Of a stretch of DNA of 64,000 bases, positions 1 through 11,945 are shown piece after piece (position 1 is the first letter of the stretch; the number at the start of each line of letters is the position of its first letter). The stretch is from Vulcanimicrobiota bacterium (GTDB lineage: Bacteria; Vulcanimicrobiota; Vulcanimicrobiia; Eremiobacterales; Eremiobacteraceae), in assembly GCA_019235715.1 (NCBI GenBank), contig JAFAKE010000070.1, positions 1 to 64,000 of the forward strand, given 5' to 3'. The position numbers were made by a program, and so were the translations under genes. The notes beneath the pieces were generated by a model, which had not been told where the DNA came from, made no database searches, and worked only from the letters and a program-made list of their open reading frames with translations.

Positions 1-380
1 AGCCCACGCCGGACACGATCGTCCTCGTGCGCCAATACCGGCCCGCGACCGGACGCACGCTGCTTGAAGTACCCGCCGGGAAACTTGAGAGCGGCGAGGA
101 TCCGCTTGAGTGCGCGCGGCGCGAGCTTCTCGAGGAGACCGGCTACCGCTGCTTGCGCTTGCGCCGCTTATGGTCTTTTTACACAGCGCCCGGCTTTTGC
201 AGCGAGCTCTTGCACCTTTTCGTCGCTGAAGGATTGACTGCCGGACAGGCGCATCCCGAGCAGAACGAGTCGATCGATGTCGATATCATGGACGTCGAAA
301 AGGCGTGGGCGATGGTCGAGCGCGACGAGATCCCCGATGCGAAGACGCAGATCGCGCTCTCCTGGGCGCGACGCAAATAG
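1..380 (+). CDS. NUDIX hydrolase, ADP-ribose pyrophosphatase-like (5' partial)
   Basis: The reading frame is open from base 3, so the gene starts before the window. The protein has a complete Nudix box: Gly, five residues, Glu, seven residues, then REL-L-EETG-Y, which matches GX5EX7REUXEEXGU, the Mg2+-binding catalytic loop of these pyrophosphohydrolases. The preceding VRQYR stretch and the arrangement around the box are typical of the ADP-ribose pyrophosphatase (NudF) subgroup, which hydrolyses nucleoside-diphosphate sugars in the cytoplasm. The substrate is inferred from this resemblance only; another Nudix substrate is possible. The C-terminus is complete. Confidence 0.9.
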   Translation, partial: PTPDTIVLVRQYRPATGRTLLEVPAGKLESGEDPLECARRELLEETGYRCLRLRRLWSFYTAPGFCSELLHLFVAEGLTAGQAHPEQNESIDVDIMDVEKAWAMVERDEIPDAKTQIALSWARRK

Positions 381-402
381 GTAGCGCTCGCGAAATCTTC
401 GT

Positions 403-549
403 CTATCGGTGCGGGTAACGCCGCCACCATTGAAACGCGATCCAGCCAAGCCCAAGTATGACGAAGCCGATCGTCCACGCATCCCAGGACCAGCCGAGCA
501 TCGTCTGAAGTATTAGAAACGCGGCGATCGCGAGCGCGACACCGAACAA
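403..549 (-). CDS. Small two-TM membrane protein, hypothetical
   Basis: A short open frame directly downstream of the archaemetzincin-like gene on the same strand encodes about 48 residues from a TTG codon. It has two hydrophobic stretches separated by a Trp-rich turn, and a basic tail ending WWRRYPHR. The frame stays open further upstream into the end of the neighbouring gene, so the true start may overlap that stop. I recognise no family. Support is the membrane-protein composition and the tight placement; there is no strong ribosome binding site. Confidence 0.4.
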   Translation of the reverse strand: MFGVALAIAAFLILQTMLGWSWDAWTIGFVILGLGWIAFQWWRRYPHR

Positions 550-574
550 CCAGAGATTTCGAAGTTCGCGCAGA

Positions 575-1105
575 TCAGCGGTTCGCGCGCAAGCGCTTAT
601 CGCACGTGTCGCAGAAATAATTGTGCTTGCCGTCGGTGTCGTACACCGAGTGGCTATAGTACATCGCGCAGCGTGCGTTATAGCAGTGCTTTAGGCCGAA
701 GATGTGGCCGAGCGCGTGCACTGCCTCTTTGAGCGTGCGATTGAAGAGCACGACCTCGTCGGGCTTCTCGTTGTAGAATTCCGGCCGCAAACGGAACGTC
801 GAAACGACCGCGATGCGATCCGTGTCGCTCGCGTCGCCGAAGATAAAGCTGTGCGACGTCTTGTACAGATCTTCGCTCATGACGCCGAGCAAGAAGCCTT
901 CGCGATTGGGCTGCGCGCCCATCATCTTATTGAAGACAGTCGACAGGAAATACTGATGGCGCGTGGCGTTGGCAAGCGACGGGGAGAGGGTGAGCGCCTT
1001 TTCGATTGCGAACTTGTGCAGGAAACGCTCCTCGAGGCACGGAGCGAGGCGTTCGCAGAAGTCGGTTTCGATGGTGTTGATGGGCACGAGCCCAATCTTT
1101 TCCAC
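575..1105 (-). CDS. Archaemetzincin-like zinc metalloprotease homologue with altered active site
   Basis: The protein has 176 residues from a GTG preceded by AGGTG. Its C-terminal half carries the archaemetzincin zinc signature: His130, His134 and His140, followed by Cys141-x4-Cys146-x-Met148 and a Cys165-x2-Cys168 pair for the second, structural zinc. The family motif is HExxHxxGxxH, in which the Glu is the general base. Here the residue after His130 is Ala (codon GCG), read directly from the sequence, so all metal ligands are kept but the catalytic Glu is missing. It may be an inactive metal-binding protein or have a changed mechanism. It lies convergent to nothing obvious and divergent from acpS. 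Confidence 0.8.
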   Translation of the reverse strand: MEKIGLVPINTIETDFCERLAPCLEERFLHKFAIEKALTLSPSLANATRHQYFLSTVFNKMMGAQPNREGFLLGVMSEDLYKTSHSFIFGDASDTDRIAVVSTFRLRPEFYNEKPDEVVLFNRTLKEAVHALGHIFGLKHCYNARCAMYYSHSVYDTDGKHNYFCDTCDKRLRANR

Positions 1106-1172
1106 GGCTTCTCACCTTCCACCGCGCGCTGTGAAGTCCTTTGCTCGACAACTCGCCGGAGAATGACGTGAC

Positions 1173-1585
1173 ATGATCATCGGACTTGGAACCGACGTCG
1201 CCGAAGTCGAGCGCTTCAAATTCGCGCCCGAGAAACTTGCGCGCTTCGCGAAGAAGGTCTTCACGCCCGAGGAGATGGCGCATGCCTTGCGCCACCGACA
1301 CTTCGCAGAACGGCTTGCGGGCGCGTTCGCCGCCAAGGAAGCGACCCGCAAGGCGTTTGGCCACGCGATTCCGTGGCGGCTCGTCGGCGTGCGTCACGAG
1401 CGCAGCGGCAAGCCGTATGTCGCGCTCACAGGCGGCGCTGAGCGGCTCACGACCCTGCGCGGCGTCAGCCGAATGCATCTCACCATCTCGCACAGCCGGT
1501 ATAACGCGGTCGCGACCGTCATCCTCGAAGGTCCCGACGTCGTAGCGGCACCGCTGCCGCGCAGCGCAGAATCGGCGGTCGCCCG

Positions 1586-1589
<4 letters not shown>
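1173..1589 (+). CDS. acpS: Holo-[acyl-carrier-protein] synthase
   Basis: The protein has 138 residues, slightly longer than the usual 120-130. It transfers 4'-phosphopantetheine from CoA to apo-acyl carrier protein for fatty acid synthesis. The N-terminus IGLGTDVAEVERF holds the Mg2+-binding Asp, the FAAKEA motif holds the catalytic Glu, and LTISHSRYNAVA is the conserved C-terminal strand. The GTGA overlap with nnr (stop and start share bases 1586-1589) suggests translational coupling. The acpS-nnr pairing is common in many bacteria. Confidence 0.95.
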
Positions 1590-5171
<3,582 letters not shown>

Positions 5172-5176
5172 AGCGG

Positions 5177-6964
5177 TCAGTCGCGTTTGTGCGGCATGAC
5201 CGCTGCGAGCATCTGCTTCACCGTCTGTTCGATGATGCCGGCCTGGTTAGGGTCTCCTTTGAGCAACGTCGACATGAAGTCGCGGGCTTGCTCGACCGTG
5301 ATGTGCGGCGGCAGCGTCGGCATGTTCGGGTCGACGAGCGCATCGATGACGACCGGACGATCCGCGCTCAGCGCATCGTCCCATGCGCGTCCAACATCGT
5401 CTGGATCTTCGACGCGGATCCCGCGCAAGCCGAGCGAGCGGGCGAACGCGGCATAATCCAAGGTCGGCAAGTCTTGCGAGTCCTTGAATTTCGGCTCGCC
5501 GGCGACGCGCAGCTCCCAACTCACCATGCTCAGCTCACCATTGTTGAGCACGAGCACGATGAGCCTCGGATCTGCCCAGCGCCGCCAGTACTTGCTGATC
5601 GTGATGAGCTCGTTCAAGCCGCTCATCTGCATCGCGCCATCGCCCACCAGCGCGATGACGACGCGGCCCGGATGCGCGAACTTGGCGGCGATCGAGTAAG
5701 GCACGGCTGAGCCCATCGACGCCAAACCGCCGGAGAGCGACCACATCATGCCGCGGCGCGCGCGGATCTGACGAGCGAACCAGACGACGATGGTGCCCGC
5801 ATCTCCGGTCAATATCGCGTCGTTCGGCACGCGCTTGGAGAGCTCGCGAAAAACGTACTCCGGATTGATCGGATCCGCGCTCGTATCCGCGCGCTCGTCC
5901 ATGAGCGACCACCACGCGTGGACGCGCTCCTCGATCTGCTCGCGCCATTTACGCGCTTCTTTGCGTTCGAGCAGCGGCAGGAGCGCGCGCAGCGTCTCGC
6001 GCGAGTCGCCCTGCAAATTGATCTCCGTCGGGTAGCGCAAGCCGAGCATGCGGCCGTCGATGTCGACCTGCACGCCGCGTGCGAGGCCCTCTTTCGGCAA
6101 GAACTCGGCGTACGGAAAGCTCGTGCCCACCATGAGCAGCGTATCGCAGTGCTCCATCATGTACGAGCTTGCGGCCGTGCCCAGCAGTCCGATATTGCCC
6201 GTCACAAAGGGCACGTCGTCGGGCACGACGGTCTTGCCCAGCAGCGCTTTTGCGATGCCAGCACCGAGCACGTCCGCCGTTTCAAGCACCTCATCGGTAG
6301 CGTTTGAAGCGCCCGAGCCGACAAGCAGCGCGACCTTTTCGCCCGCATTGAGCACGTCGGCGGCGCGCTGCAGATCGATGTCCGCCGGCATGATGCGCGG
6401 CTCGGTATAGATCGGGCTTGAATGCACCGTGTCATGCTGGCGCGGCGGTTCTGCCGCTTTCAAGTCCTGCACGTCCTTCGGCAGGATGATCGCGGTGACG
6501 GTGCGCTGCGTGCGCGCGATGCGCACGGCGCGATCGACCAGATGTCTGATCTGGACCGGCGTCATCGCCGTGTAGACGTATTCGTGCGCGACGTCCTTGA
6601 AGAGCGATTGCAGATCGACTTCCTGTTGATAGTCGCCGCCGATCGCAGACCGCGCGGCTTGTCCGACGACGGCGACGACGGGCTGGTGATCCATCTTCGC
6701 GTCGTACAGGCCGTTAAGCAGATGGATCGCCCCGGGACCCGCTGTCGCGACGCACACCCCGACCTCGCCGGTGAATTTCGCATGCGCGCATGCCATGAAC
6801 GCGGCCATCTCTTCATGGCGAACTTGGATGAACTCAATGCGATCCTTAGTGCGTTCGAACGCCCCGATCAAACCGTTGATGCCGTCGCCCGGGTAACCAA
6901 ACACGCGGCGCACGCCCCACTGCGCGAGACGGTCGAGAAGAAAATCGGAAGTGGTGTCTGCCAT
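5177..6964 (-). CDS. Thiamine diphosphate-dependent enzyme, pyruvate oxidase/dehydrogenase (PoxB)-like
   Basis: The protein has 595 residues from the ATG that gives MADTTSDFLLDRLAQWG, the normal family N-terminus; the frame stays open upstream but without family similarity. The N-terminal PYR domain has FGYPGDGINGL, the catalytic Glu in RHEEMAAFMA, and ATAGPGAIHLLNGLYDA. The central domain is the FAD/DHAP type. The C-terminal domain has the Mg2+-ThDP motif GDGAMQMSGL ending in NNGELSMV. This pattern fits ubiquinone-type pyruvate oxidase or an acetolactate-synthase relative. Decarboxylation of pyruvate is the likely reaction; substrate and electron acceptor are inferred. It stands alone as a single gene. 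Confidence 0.9.
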   Translation of the reverse strand: MADTTSDFLLDRLAQWGVRRVFGYPGDGINGLIGAFERTKDRIEFIQVRHEEMAAFMACAHAKFTGEVGVCVATAGPGAIHLLNGLYDAKMDHQPVVAVVGQAARSAIGGDYQQEVDLQSLFKDVAHEYVYTAMTPVQIRHLVDRAVRIARTQRTVTAIILPKDVQDLKAAEPPRQHDTVHSSPIYTEPRIMPADIDLQRAADVLNAGEKVALLVGSGASNATDEVLETADVLGAGIAKALLGKTVVPDDVPFVTGNIGLLGTAASSYMMEHCDTLLMVGTSFPYAEFLPKEGLARGVQVDIDGRMLGLRYPTEINLQGDSRETLRALLPLLERKEARKWREQIEERVHAWWSLMDERADTSADPINPEYVFRELSKRVPNDAILTGDAGTIVVWFARQIRARRGMMWSLSGGLASMGSAVPYSIAAKFAHPGRVVIALVGDGAMQMSGLNELITISKYWRRWADPRLIVLVLNNGELSMVSWELRVAGEPKFKDSQDLPTLDYAAFARSLGLRGIRVEDPDDVGRAWDDALSADRPVVIDALVDPNMPTLPPHITVEQARDFMSTLLKGDPNQAGIIEQTVKQMLAAVMPHKRD

Positions 6965-7045
6965 ATGTCCGCGGGTGCCTTTCGCGCGCGTACACATGTT
7001 GTACCCGAGCCGGTCCGCGAACAATCCGCCGCGCCTGGAAATCAA

Positions 7046-7071
7046 GACGGCGGGCTCATCGGCCCGCCGTC
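7046..7071 (-). terminator. Intrinsic terminator-like hairpin after the PilZ-like gene
   Basis: A perfect 10-bp stem (GACGGCGGGC / GCCCGCCGTC) encloses a six-base loop. It lies 18 bases past the stop of the PilZ-like gene. On the minus strand it is followed by TTGATTT, a weak U-rich tail. It also separates that gene from the oxidase gene downstream. Confidence 0.65.
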
Positions 7072-7088
7072 ATATCTCGTTGTTGAGG

Positions 7089-7808
7089 CTAGCTGTTGTC
7101 GTACAGCTTCACTTGCCCGATATGATTCGCCCAATACCAGCAGCGCTCGGCCGCGTATCCTATGTAGCTGAGCACCATCCCCTCGAACGCGCGGCCTTGC
7201 GGGAACAGCGCGATCACGATCAAGATCACGACCACGTAGAACGACACACCGAGCGAGCCCCAGAAGCGCGTCGACGTTGATGCCTTAGCCTTCGCGCGCT
7301 GCGGCGCCGGCTCGAAGTACGCGCGCTTCGACGCCTGCGCGGCAGCCGGTGGACGATAGACCGGTGTCGGCGCATTTGCGGCCGCCTGGGGCGTGCGCAC
7401 GTAGCCGCCTTGCTGCGTGCCGATCTGATCCACGGCGAAGCTGCGCGAGGCGACGGGGGCGAGATCCTCGGCAGGGCCGCCCAGCATGCGGGCTATCTTG
7501 CGTTTGCCGTCATCGTTGAGGTCGACGAAGTCTGCGACCGTCTGAAAGCCGCCATGCTCGCCGATCGGCGTCTGCGACTTGACTTTGATGAGCCCGCGCG
7601 CGGTCGAGTTGATACTGCGCATGTCGATGGTCGTGAACAGCACGGTGCCTTCGGGCACTTCCTGTTGAAACGTCACGACAAGGCCCTTCTCATCCAGATG
7701 AGTGGCCTTGCCGGTGATATCGAGCTTCAGGTCCGCGTTGCGTGCGCTTACCGAGACCGGGAGCGCAAGCGCGACGGGAAGCTCACCGGTATCGATCGCC
7801 TCAGCCAT
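7089..7808 (-). CDS. PilZ-like domain protein with C-terminal membrane anchor
   Basis: The protein has 239 residues. The first 110 resemble a PilZ-type beta-barrel (ITGKATHLDEKGLVVTF, then EGTVLFTTIDM and a GFQTVADFVDL strand). The usual RxxxR and D/NxSxxG cyclic-di-GMP motifs are not clearly present, so ligand binding is doubtful. A Pro/Ala/Gln-rich linker (about 125-175) leads to one strong transmembrane helix near residues 185-205 and a short tail. This order puts the barrel in the cytoplasm, tethered to the inner membrane. It is followed by a hairpin terminator and lies upstream of an unrelated gene. PilZ assignment is by fold resemblance only. Confidence 0.6.
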   Translation of the reverse strand: MAEAIDTGELPVALALPVSVSARNADLKLDITGKATHLDEKGLVVTFQQEVPEGTVLFTTIDMRSINSTARGLIKVKSQTPIGEHGGFQTVADFVDLNDDGKRKIARMLGGPAEDLAPVASRSFAVDQIGTQQGGYVRTPQAAANAPTPVYRPPAAAQASKRAYFEPAPQRAKAKASTSTRFWGSLGVSFYVVVILIVIALFPQGRAFEGMVLSYIGYAAERCWYWANHIGQVKLYDNS

Positions 7809-7856
7809 GCAGGTGCATACCTCTTCCCAGTGTATCGGCAGGCGGGCCCGAGTCCC

Positions 7857-10800
7857 TTAAGAGGTCTTGGCCTCCTCGAGGGCCCGCAGCAGCTCGCGGT
7901 TGGCGCGTTCGAAGTCAGCGACGGCCGCGTGCTCTCCGCTCGTTATGGCGATATGTGCGCGTGGATCTGCGAGCACGCGGCGCAGGTAACGCCCGGTGTA
8001 CGAGCGTTCGTCCTGGGCGACCTGCTCGGGCGTGCCGGTCGCGATCACGCGCCCGCCCTTTTCACCGCCCTCGGGTCCGAGGTCGATGATATGATCGGCC
8101 GTCTTGATGACATCGAGGTTGTGCTCGATCACAAGCACGGTGTTGCCCGCGTCAACAAGCCGGTCCAACACGCGCAACAAGTGCGCGATGTCCGCGAAAT
8201 GCAGCCCGGTCGTCGGCTCGTCCAAGATGTAAAACGTGCGCCCGGTGCCGCGCCGCGACAGTTCGGTCGCGAGCTTGACGCGCTGCGCTTCGCCGCCCGA
8301 GAGCGTCGTCGCCGGTTGGCCCATCTGGATGTAGCCAAGCCCGACGTCGCAGATCGTACGCAACTTGCTGTGCACGCGCGGCACGTTGGCGAAGAACTCG
8401 GCCGCTTCGTCCACGCGCATCTCGAGCACGTCCGAAATCGTCTTTCCTTTGTATGTGACGTCAAGCGTCTGCTGGTTGTAGCGCTTGCCTTTGCAGACTT
8501 CGCACGGCACGTAGACGTCGGGCAGGAAGTGCATCTCGATCTTGATGATGCCGTCGCCCGCGCAGGCCTCGCAGCGCCCGCCCTTGACGTTGAACGAAAA
8601 GCGGCCCGGTGCATATCCGCGCGCGCGGGCCTCGGGCGTGAGCGAGAAGAGCTCGCGGATCGGATCGAATGCGCCCGTGTACGTCGCGGGATTGCTGCGC
8701 GGCGTGCGCCCGATCGGGGACTGGTCGATGACGATCGCCTTGTCGAGCGCTTCCAATCCGGTGACGCGGCCGTACGTCTCATCCGGCGGCTGACCGTGCA
8801 GATGATGCGACAGCGCTCTATAGAGCACGAGATCGACCAAGCTCGATTTGCCCGAACCGGACACGCCGGTGACCGAAGTGAGTACGCCGAGCGGAAAATC
8901 AACATCGATGCCGTGCAGATTGTTGGCACGCGCGTTCTTGATCGAAAGGGTTCCGGTCGGCGTGCGCCGCGAGCGCGGAATCGGGATGAACGCGTTGCCC
9001 TTGAGATACTTGCCGGTCAATGACGCCGGCGCGGCTTCGATGTCCGCAATCGTACCGGCGGCGATGACGTGACCGCCCTCTTTACCCGCGCCGGGCCCGA
9101 TGTCGACCAAGTAATCCGCCTCGCGCATCGTCTCTTCGTCGTGTTCGACGACGATGAGCGTATTGCCGAGATCGCGCAGCGTCTTGAGCGTCGCGAGCAA
9201 ACGCGCGTTATCGCGCTGGTGCAGTCCGATCGACGGCTCGTCGAGCACGTACAGCACGCCGACGAGAGACGAGCCGATCTGCGTCGCCAGGCGGATGCGC
9301 TGGCCTTCGCCGCCCGACAGCGTCATCGCCGCGCGGTCGAGCGTGAGGTACTCGAGTCCGACGTTGACCAAGAAGCCCAAGCGCGCGCGCAGCTCTTTGA
9401 CGATTTGGCGGGCGATCTGTTCTTCGCGCGCGGTCAGCTCGAGCTTTTCCATGAACGCGAGCGCGCGATCGACCGGCAGCGCTGTGAGCTGTGCGATGCT
9501 CAGACTGCCTACCGTGACCGCCAGCGCTTCAGGTTTGAGGCGCGCGCCTTTGCACGTCGGACACTTGACCGACGTCATCAGCGCGTCGATCTCTTCCTTC
9601 ACATAGTCGGACGACGTCTCTTCGTAGCGGCGCTGGAGCTGCGGGATGATGCCCCGGTAATGGCCTTCGTAATGCCATTTCTTGCCCGACTTGGTGCGGA
9701 ACGTGAATTTGCGTTTGTCGTCCTCATCTTCGTCGCCGTAAAGGACCAAGTCGAGCAGCTCGCGCGGGATCTTTTTGACCGGCGTGTCGAGATCGTAGCC
9801 CTCGCTGCGCAGCAGCGATTCGACTTGCTGCACGTAGAAGGCGTTCATGCCGGCGGCGAGGTTCTTGGTCCACGGCACGACCGCGCCTTCGCGAAACGTC
9901 TTGTTGCGGTCGGGTATGACCAGGCGCGGATCGATCTCGATTTTGACGCCCAGGCCCGTGCAGTCAGGACACGCCCCATATGGGGAATTGAACGAGAACA
10001 AGCGCGGGGCGAGCTCCTCGAACGACAAACCGCAGTGGCTGCACGACAGCTTCTCGGAAAACGGGATCTCTTCGGCGCGCTTGTAGCTGCCGTTGCCTGA
10101 GGCCGGGCGCTCGACCAGGGCCGTCACCAGCCCTTGCGTCAAGCGCAGCGCCGTTTCGACCGAGTCGGTCAAACGCTTGCGCAGGCCTTCTTTCATGACG
10201 AGCCGGTCGATGACGATCTCGACGGTGTGCTTGCGTTTCTTGTCGAGATTGATCTTGTCGCGCAGTTCGCGGATCTCGCCGTCGACGCGCACGCGCGCGT
10301 AGCCGTCCTTGACCGCCTGCTCGAACAACTTTTGGTATTCACCCTTGCGTCCGCGCACCATCGGCGCGAGCAGCTGGATGCGTGCGCCTTCCGGCAGCTT
10401 GAGGATCTGGTCGACGATCTGTTCGGCGCTCTGCGGCGCTATCGGCCGCCCGCAGTTCGGGCAATGCGGTTTGCCGATGCGCGCGTAGAGCAGACGCAGG
10501 TAATCGTAGATCTCGGTGACGGTGCCGACGGTCGAGCGCGGATTGTGGCTGGCCGACTTTTGATCGATCGAAATGGACGGCGAGAGCCCCTCGATGTAGT
10601 CGACGTCGGGCTTCTCCATCTGGCCGAGGAATTGGCGCGCGTACGACGAGAGCGATTCGACGTAACGCCGCTGCCCTTCGGCGTAGATCGTGTCGAACGC
10701 GAGCGAGCTCTTCCCGGAACCGCTTAAACCCGTGATGACGATGAGCTGATTGCGCGGCAGCGCCAGATCGATGTTCTTGAGGTTATGCTCGCGCGCGCCC

Positions 10801-10895
10801 TTAATGACGATCGATTCCAGCCCGTGGCGGGCGGGAATCGGTCGCACAGGAGCAGCCAGCGGGTCCGACGAGGCGCCGTTCGGCTTGGCAGACAT
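7857..10895 (-). CDS. uvrA: UvrABC excinuclease subunit A
   Basis: The protein has 1012 residues if started at the ATG giving [10 protein letters not shown]; the open frame extends 31 residues further upstream, through a tandem repeat. UvrA scans DNA for bulky lesions and loads UvrB. Visible are two ABC ATPase modules with Walker [10 protein letters not shown] and GVSGSGKSS, signature motifs [11 protein letters not shown] and [11 protein letters not shown], and the zinc-binding cysteine pairs CPNC, CSHC...CPDC and CEAC...CEVC. The N-terminal motif [13 protein letters not shown] is the family hallmark. It is on the same strand as uvrB-HAD but separated from them by a structured 339-base gap, so it probably has its own promoter. 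Confidence 0.97.
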   Translation of the reverse strand: MSAKPNGASSDPLAAPVRPIPARHGLESIVIKGAREHNLKNIDLALPRNQLIVITGLSGSGKSSLAFDTIYAEGQRRYVESLSSYARQFLGQMEKPDVDYIEGLSPSISIDQKSASHNPRSTVGTVTEIYDYLRLLYARIGKPHCPNCGRPIAPQSAEQIVDQILKLPEGARIQLLAPMVRGRKGEYQKLFEQAVKDGYARVRVDGEIRELRDKINLDKKRKHTVEIVIDRLVMKEGLRKRLTDSVETALRLTQGLVTALVERPASGNGSYKRAEEIPFSEKLSCSHCGLSFEELAPRLFSFNSPYGACPDCTGLGVKIEIDPRLVIPDRNKTFREGAVVPWTKNLAAGMNAFYVQQVESLLRSEGYDLDTPVKKIPRELLDLVLYGDEDEDDKRKFTFRTKSGKKWHYEGHYRGIIPQLQRRYEETSSDYVKEEIDALMTSVKCPTCKGARLKPEALAVTVGSLSIAQLTALPVDRALAFMEKLELTAREEQIARQIVKELRARLGFLVNVGLEYLTLDRAAMTLSGGEGQRIRLATQIGSSLVGVLYVLDEPSIGLHQRDNARLLATLKTLRDLGNTLIVVEHDEETMREADYLVDIGPGAGKEGGHVIAAGTIADIEAAPASLTGKYLKGNAFIPIPRSRRTPTGTLSIKNARANNLHGIDVDFPLGVLTSVTGVSGSGKSSLVDLVLYRALSHHLHGQPPDETYGRVTGLEALDKAIVIDQSPIGRTPRSNPATYTGAFDPIRELFSLTPEARARGYAPGRFSFNVKGGRCEACAGDGIIKIEMHFLPDVYVPCEVCKGKRYNQQTLDVTYKGKTISDVLEMRVDEAAEFFANVPRVHSKLRTICDVGLGYIQMGQPATTLSGGEAQRVKLATELSRRGTGRTFYILDEPTTGLHFADIAHLLRVLDRLVDAGNTVLVIEHNLDVIKTADHIIDLGPEGGEKGGRVIATGTPEQVAQDERSYTGRYLRRVLADPRAHIAITSGEHAAVADFERANRELLRALEEAKTS

Positions 10896-11234
10896 GGAGG
10901 GTCTTATTTCGCGACGGCTGCTGATGACTCCCGGCAAAAGCGAGAAGCGGCCGAGCTCGCACTCGACCGCTTCCATGTGGGGGTACATTGTGGGGGTACA
11001 TTCAGATCATCAGGACATGCACGTGTCTTATTGTAGGCTGATGCGTTTATCGTGCCGCGCGCGATGCGTTCCATCGCGCGTAGTGCTCATCGGTTTGCCC
11101 CTTCGTCGGACGCGGAGGTCGCGCGGCCGTGCGGCCGTTAGGCGAGCCGGTTCGCCGAGGGCGCTCCCGCTTAGACTCGGGCCCAGCGGTTCCCCTTGTG
11201 GACAAGGGTAGCGGCTTATCCGCTGGGACGCAGC
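10896..11234. other. 339-base gap upstream of uvrA, rich in inverted repeats; no gene seen
   Basis: No convincing coding frame is visible. On the minus strand, just past the HAD stop, CCAGCGG pairs with CCGCTGG around an inner CCCTTG/CAAGGG hairpin (about 11185-11230). Then come GGCGA...TCGCC, and GCGCGATG-GAACG-CATCGCGC near 11062-11082. A TACAAT hexamer on the minus strand could be a -10 for uvrA, but I find no good -35. The hairpins may be termination signals for uvrB-HAD, an RNA gene or a uvrA leader. I could not match it to tmRNA, RNase P RNA, SRP RNA or a known riboswitch. Confidence 0.5.
10977..11002. repeat. Perfect tandem 13-bp repeat just upstream of uvrA
   Basis: GTGGGGGTACATT occurs twice head to tail (10977-10989 and 10990-11002), 82 to 107 bases before the chosen uvrA ATG. 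The longer upstream reading frame of uvrA runs through part of it, which argues for the downstream start. Its position suggests a regulator site or an RNA leader element, but no known LexA box (GAAC-N4-GTTC or CTGT-N8-ACAG) is visible in it. Confidence 0.6.
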
Positions 11235-11945
11235 CTATGCCAGGGCCGCGAGCGCCGTGGGCAACTCCCCGATGCTGAGGATTGTCGCGTCTGCGGGACG
11301 CACGCCGGCGGGCGCCGTTTCGTCGCGCACGTTGACCCAAATCGCGCGCATGCCCGCGGCATGTGCGCCCGCGATATCGCGATTGAAGCGATCGCCGACC
11401 ATGACGCTCTCGCCCGGCGTCACGCCGACCAAGGTCATCGCATGTTCGAAGATTTTCGGATCCGGCTTGACGAGCTGCATTTCGCCGGCCAGAATGACGT
11501 GATCGAAAAACCGGCTGAGCTCCAGCCGCGCGATCTTGACGTCGTGCGTCTCCGCAAATCCGTTCGTGATGATCGCCATCTTGTACTTGCCGTGCAGTAT
11601 CTGCAGCACTTTGACCGCCTCAGGAAACAGCTCGACGCGCTCGATGCGCAGCTGATCGTAGCGTTTGGCGATGCGCGCGGCGAGATCTGCGTCGTCCACG
11701 CCGTAGCGGCGCAACGCGGCGCGCCACATCGACGGACGGATGTCTCCCGCTTTGGGCGGCGGGGCGCCCGGCTCGAGGCTCTCCCAAAAGTCGATGGCCG
11801 AGTCGACGTAGGCGATGGCAAGTTTGTTCGCGGGCAGGCGCAATGCGGGCGATATTTCGAGCACCGCCGCCTCGGCGCAGCGTTCGAGCGAAAGCGTATC
11901 TTCGACGAGCGTGTCGTCGAGATCGAAGAAGATCGCCCGGATCAG
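11235..11945 (-). CDS. HAD superfamily hydrolase
   Basis: The protein has about 236 residues. Motif I is [10 protein letters not shown] with the nucleophile and acid/base Asp pair, motif II is the ITNGF Thr, motif III the KPDP Lys, and motif [10 protein letters not shown]. The helical cap lies between motifs I and II, as in the phosphoglycolate phosphatase/YjjG-like subgroup. Homology begins at [10 protein letters not shown]. The only fitting start is CTG, which overlaps the uvrB TGA stop as CTGA, matching the NTGA junctions common in this window. Substrate is unknown; sugar phosphates or nucleotides are typical. It is co-transcribed with uvrB by position. Confidence 0.85.
   Translation of the reverse strand: MIRAIFFDLDDTLVEDTLSLERCAEAAVLEISPALRLPANKLAIAYVDSAIDFWESLEPGAPPPKAGDIRPSMWRAALRRYGVDDADLAARIAKRYDQLRIERVELFPEAVKVLQILHGKYKMAIITNGFAETHDVKIARLELSRFFDHVILAGEMQLVKPDPKIFEHAMTLVGVTPGESVMVGDRFNRDIAGAHAAGMRAIWVNVRDETAPAGVRPADATILSIGELPTALAALA

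Noticed and set aside
6965..7045. N-terminal extension of the pyruvate oxidase-like protein
   Set aside because: The extra 27 residues have no family match and overlap the area of the upstream terminator; the ATG at 6964 gives the normal N-terminus.
7410..9023. Long plus-strand frame opposite uvrA and the PilZ-like gene
   Set aside because: It is an antisense shadow of uvrA, with Arg/Asp-rich low-complexity translation and no family motif.
11047..11340. Possible tmRNA-like tag (a GQTDEHYAR stretch) in the uvrA upstream gap
   Set aside because: It does not end in the usual ALAA-type tag, and no tRNA-like ends or T-loop pair around it.
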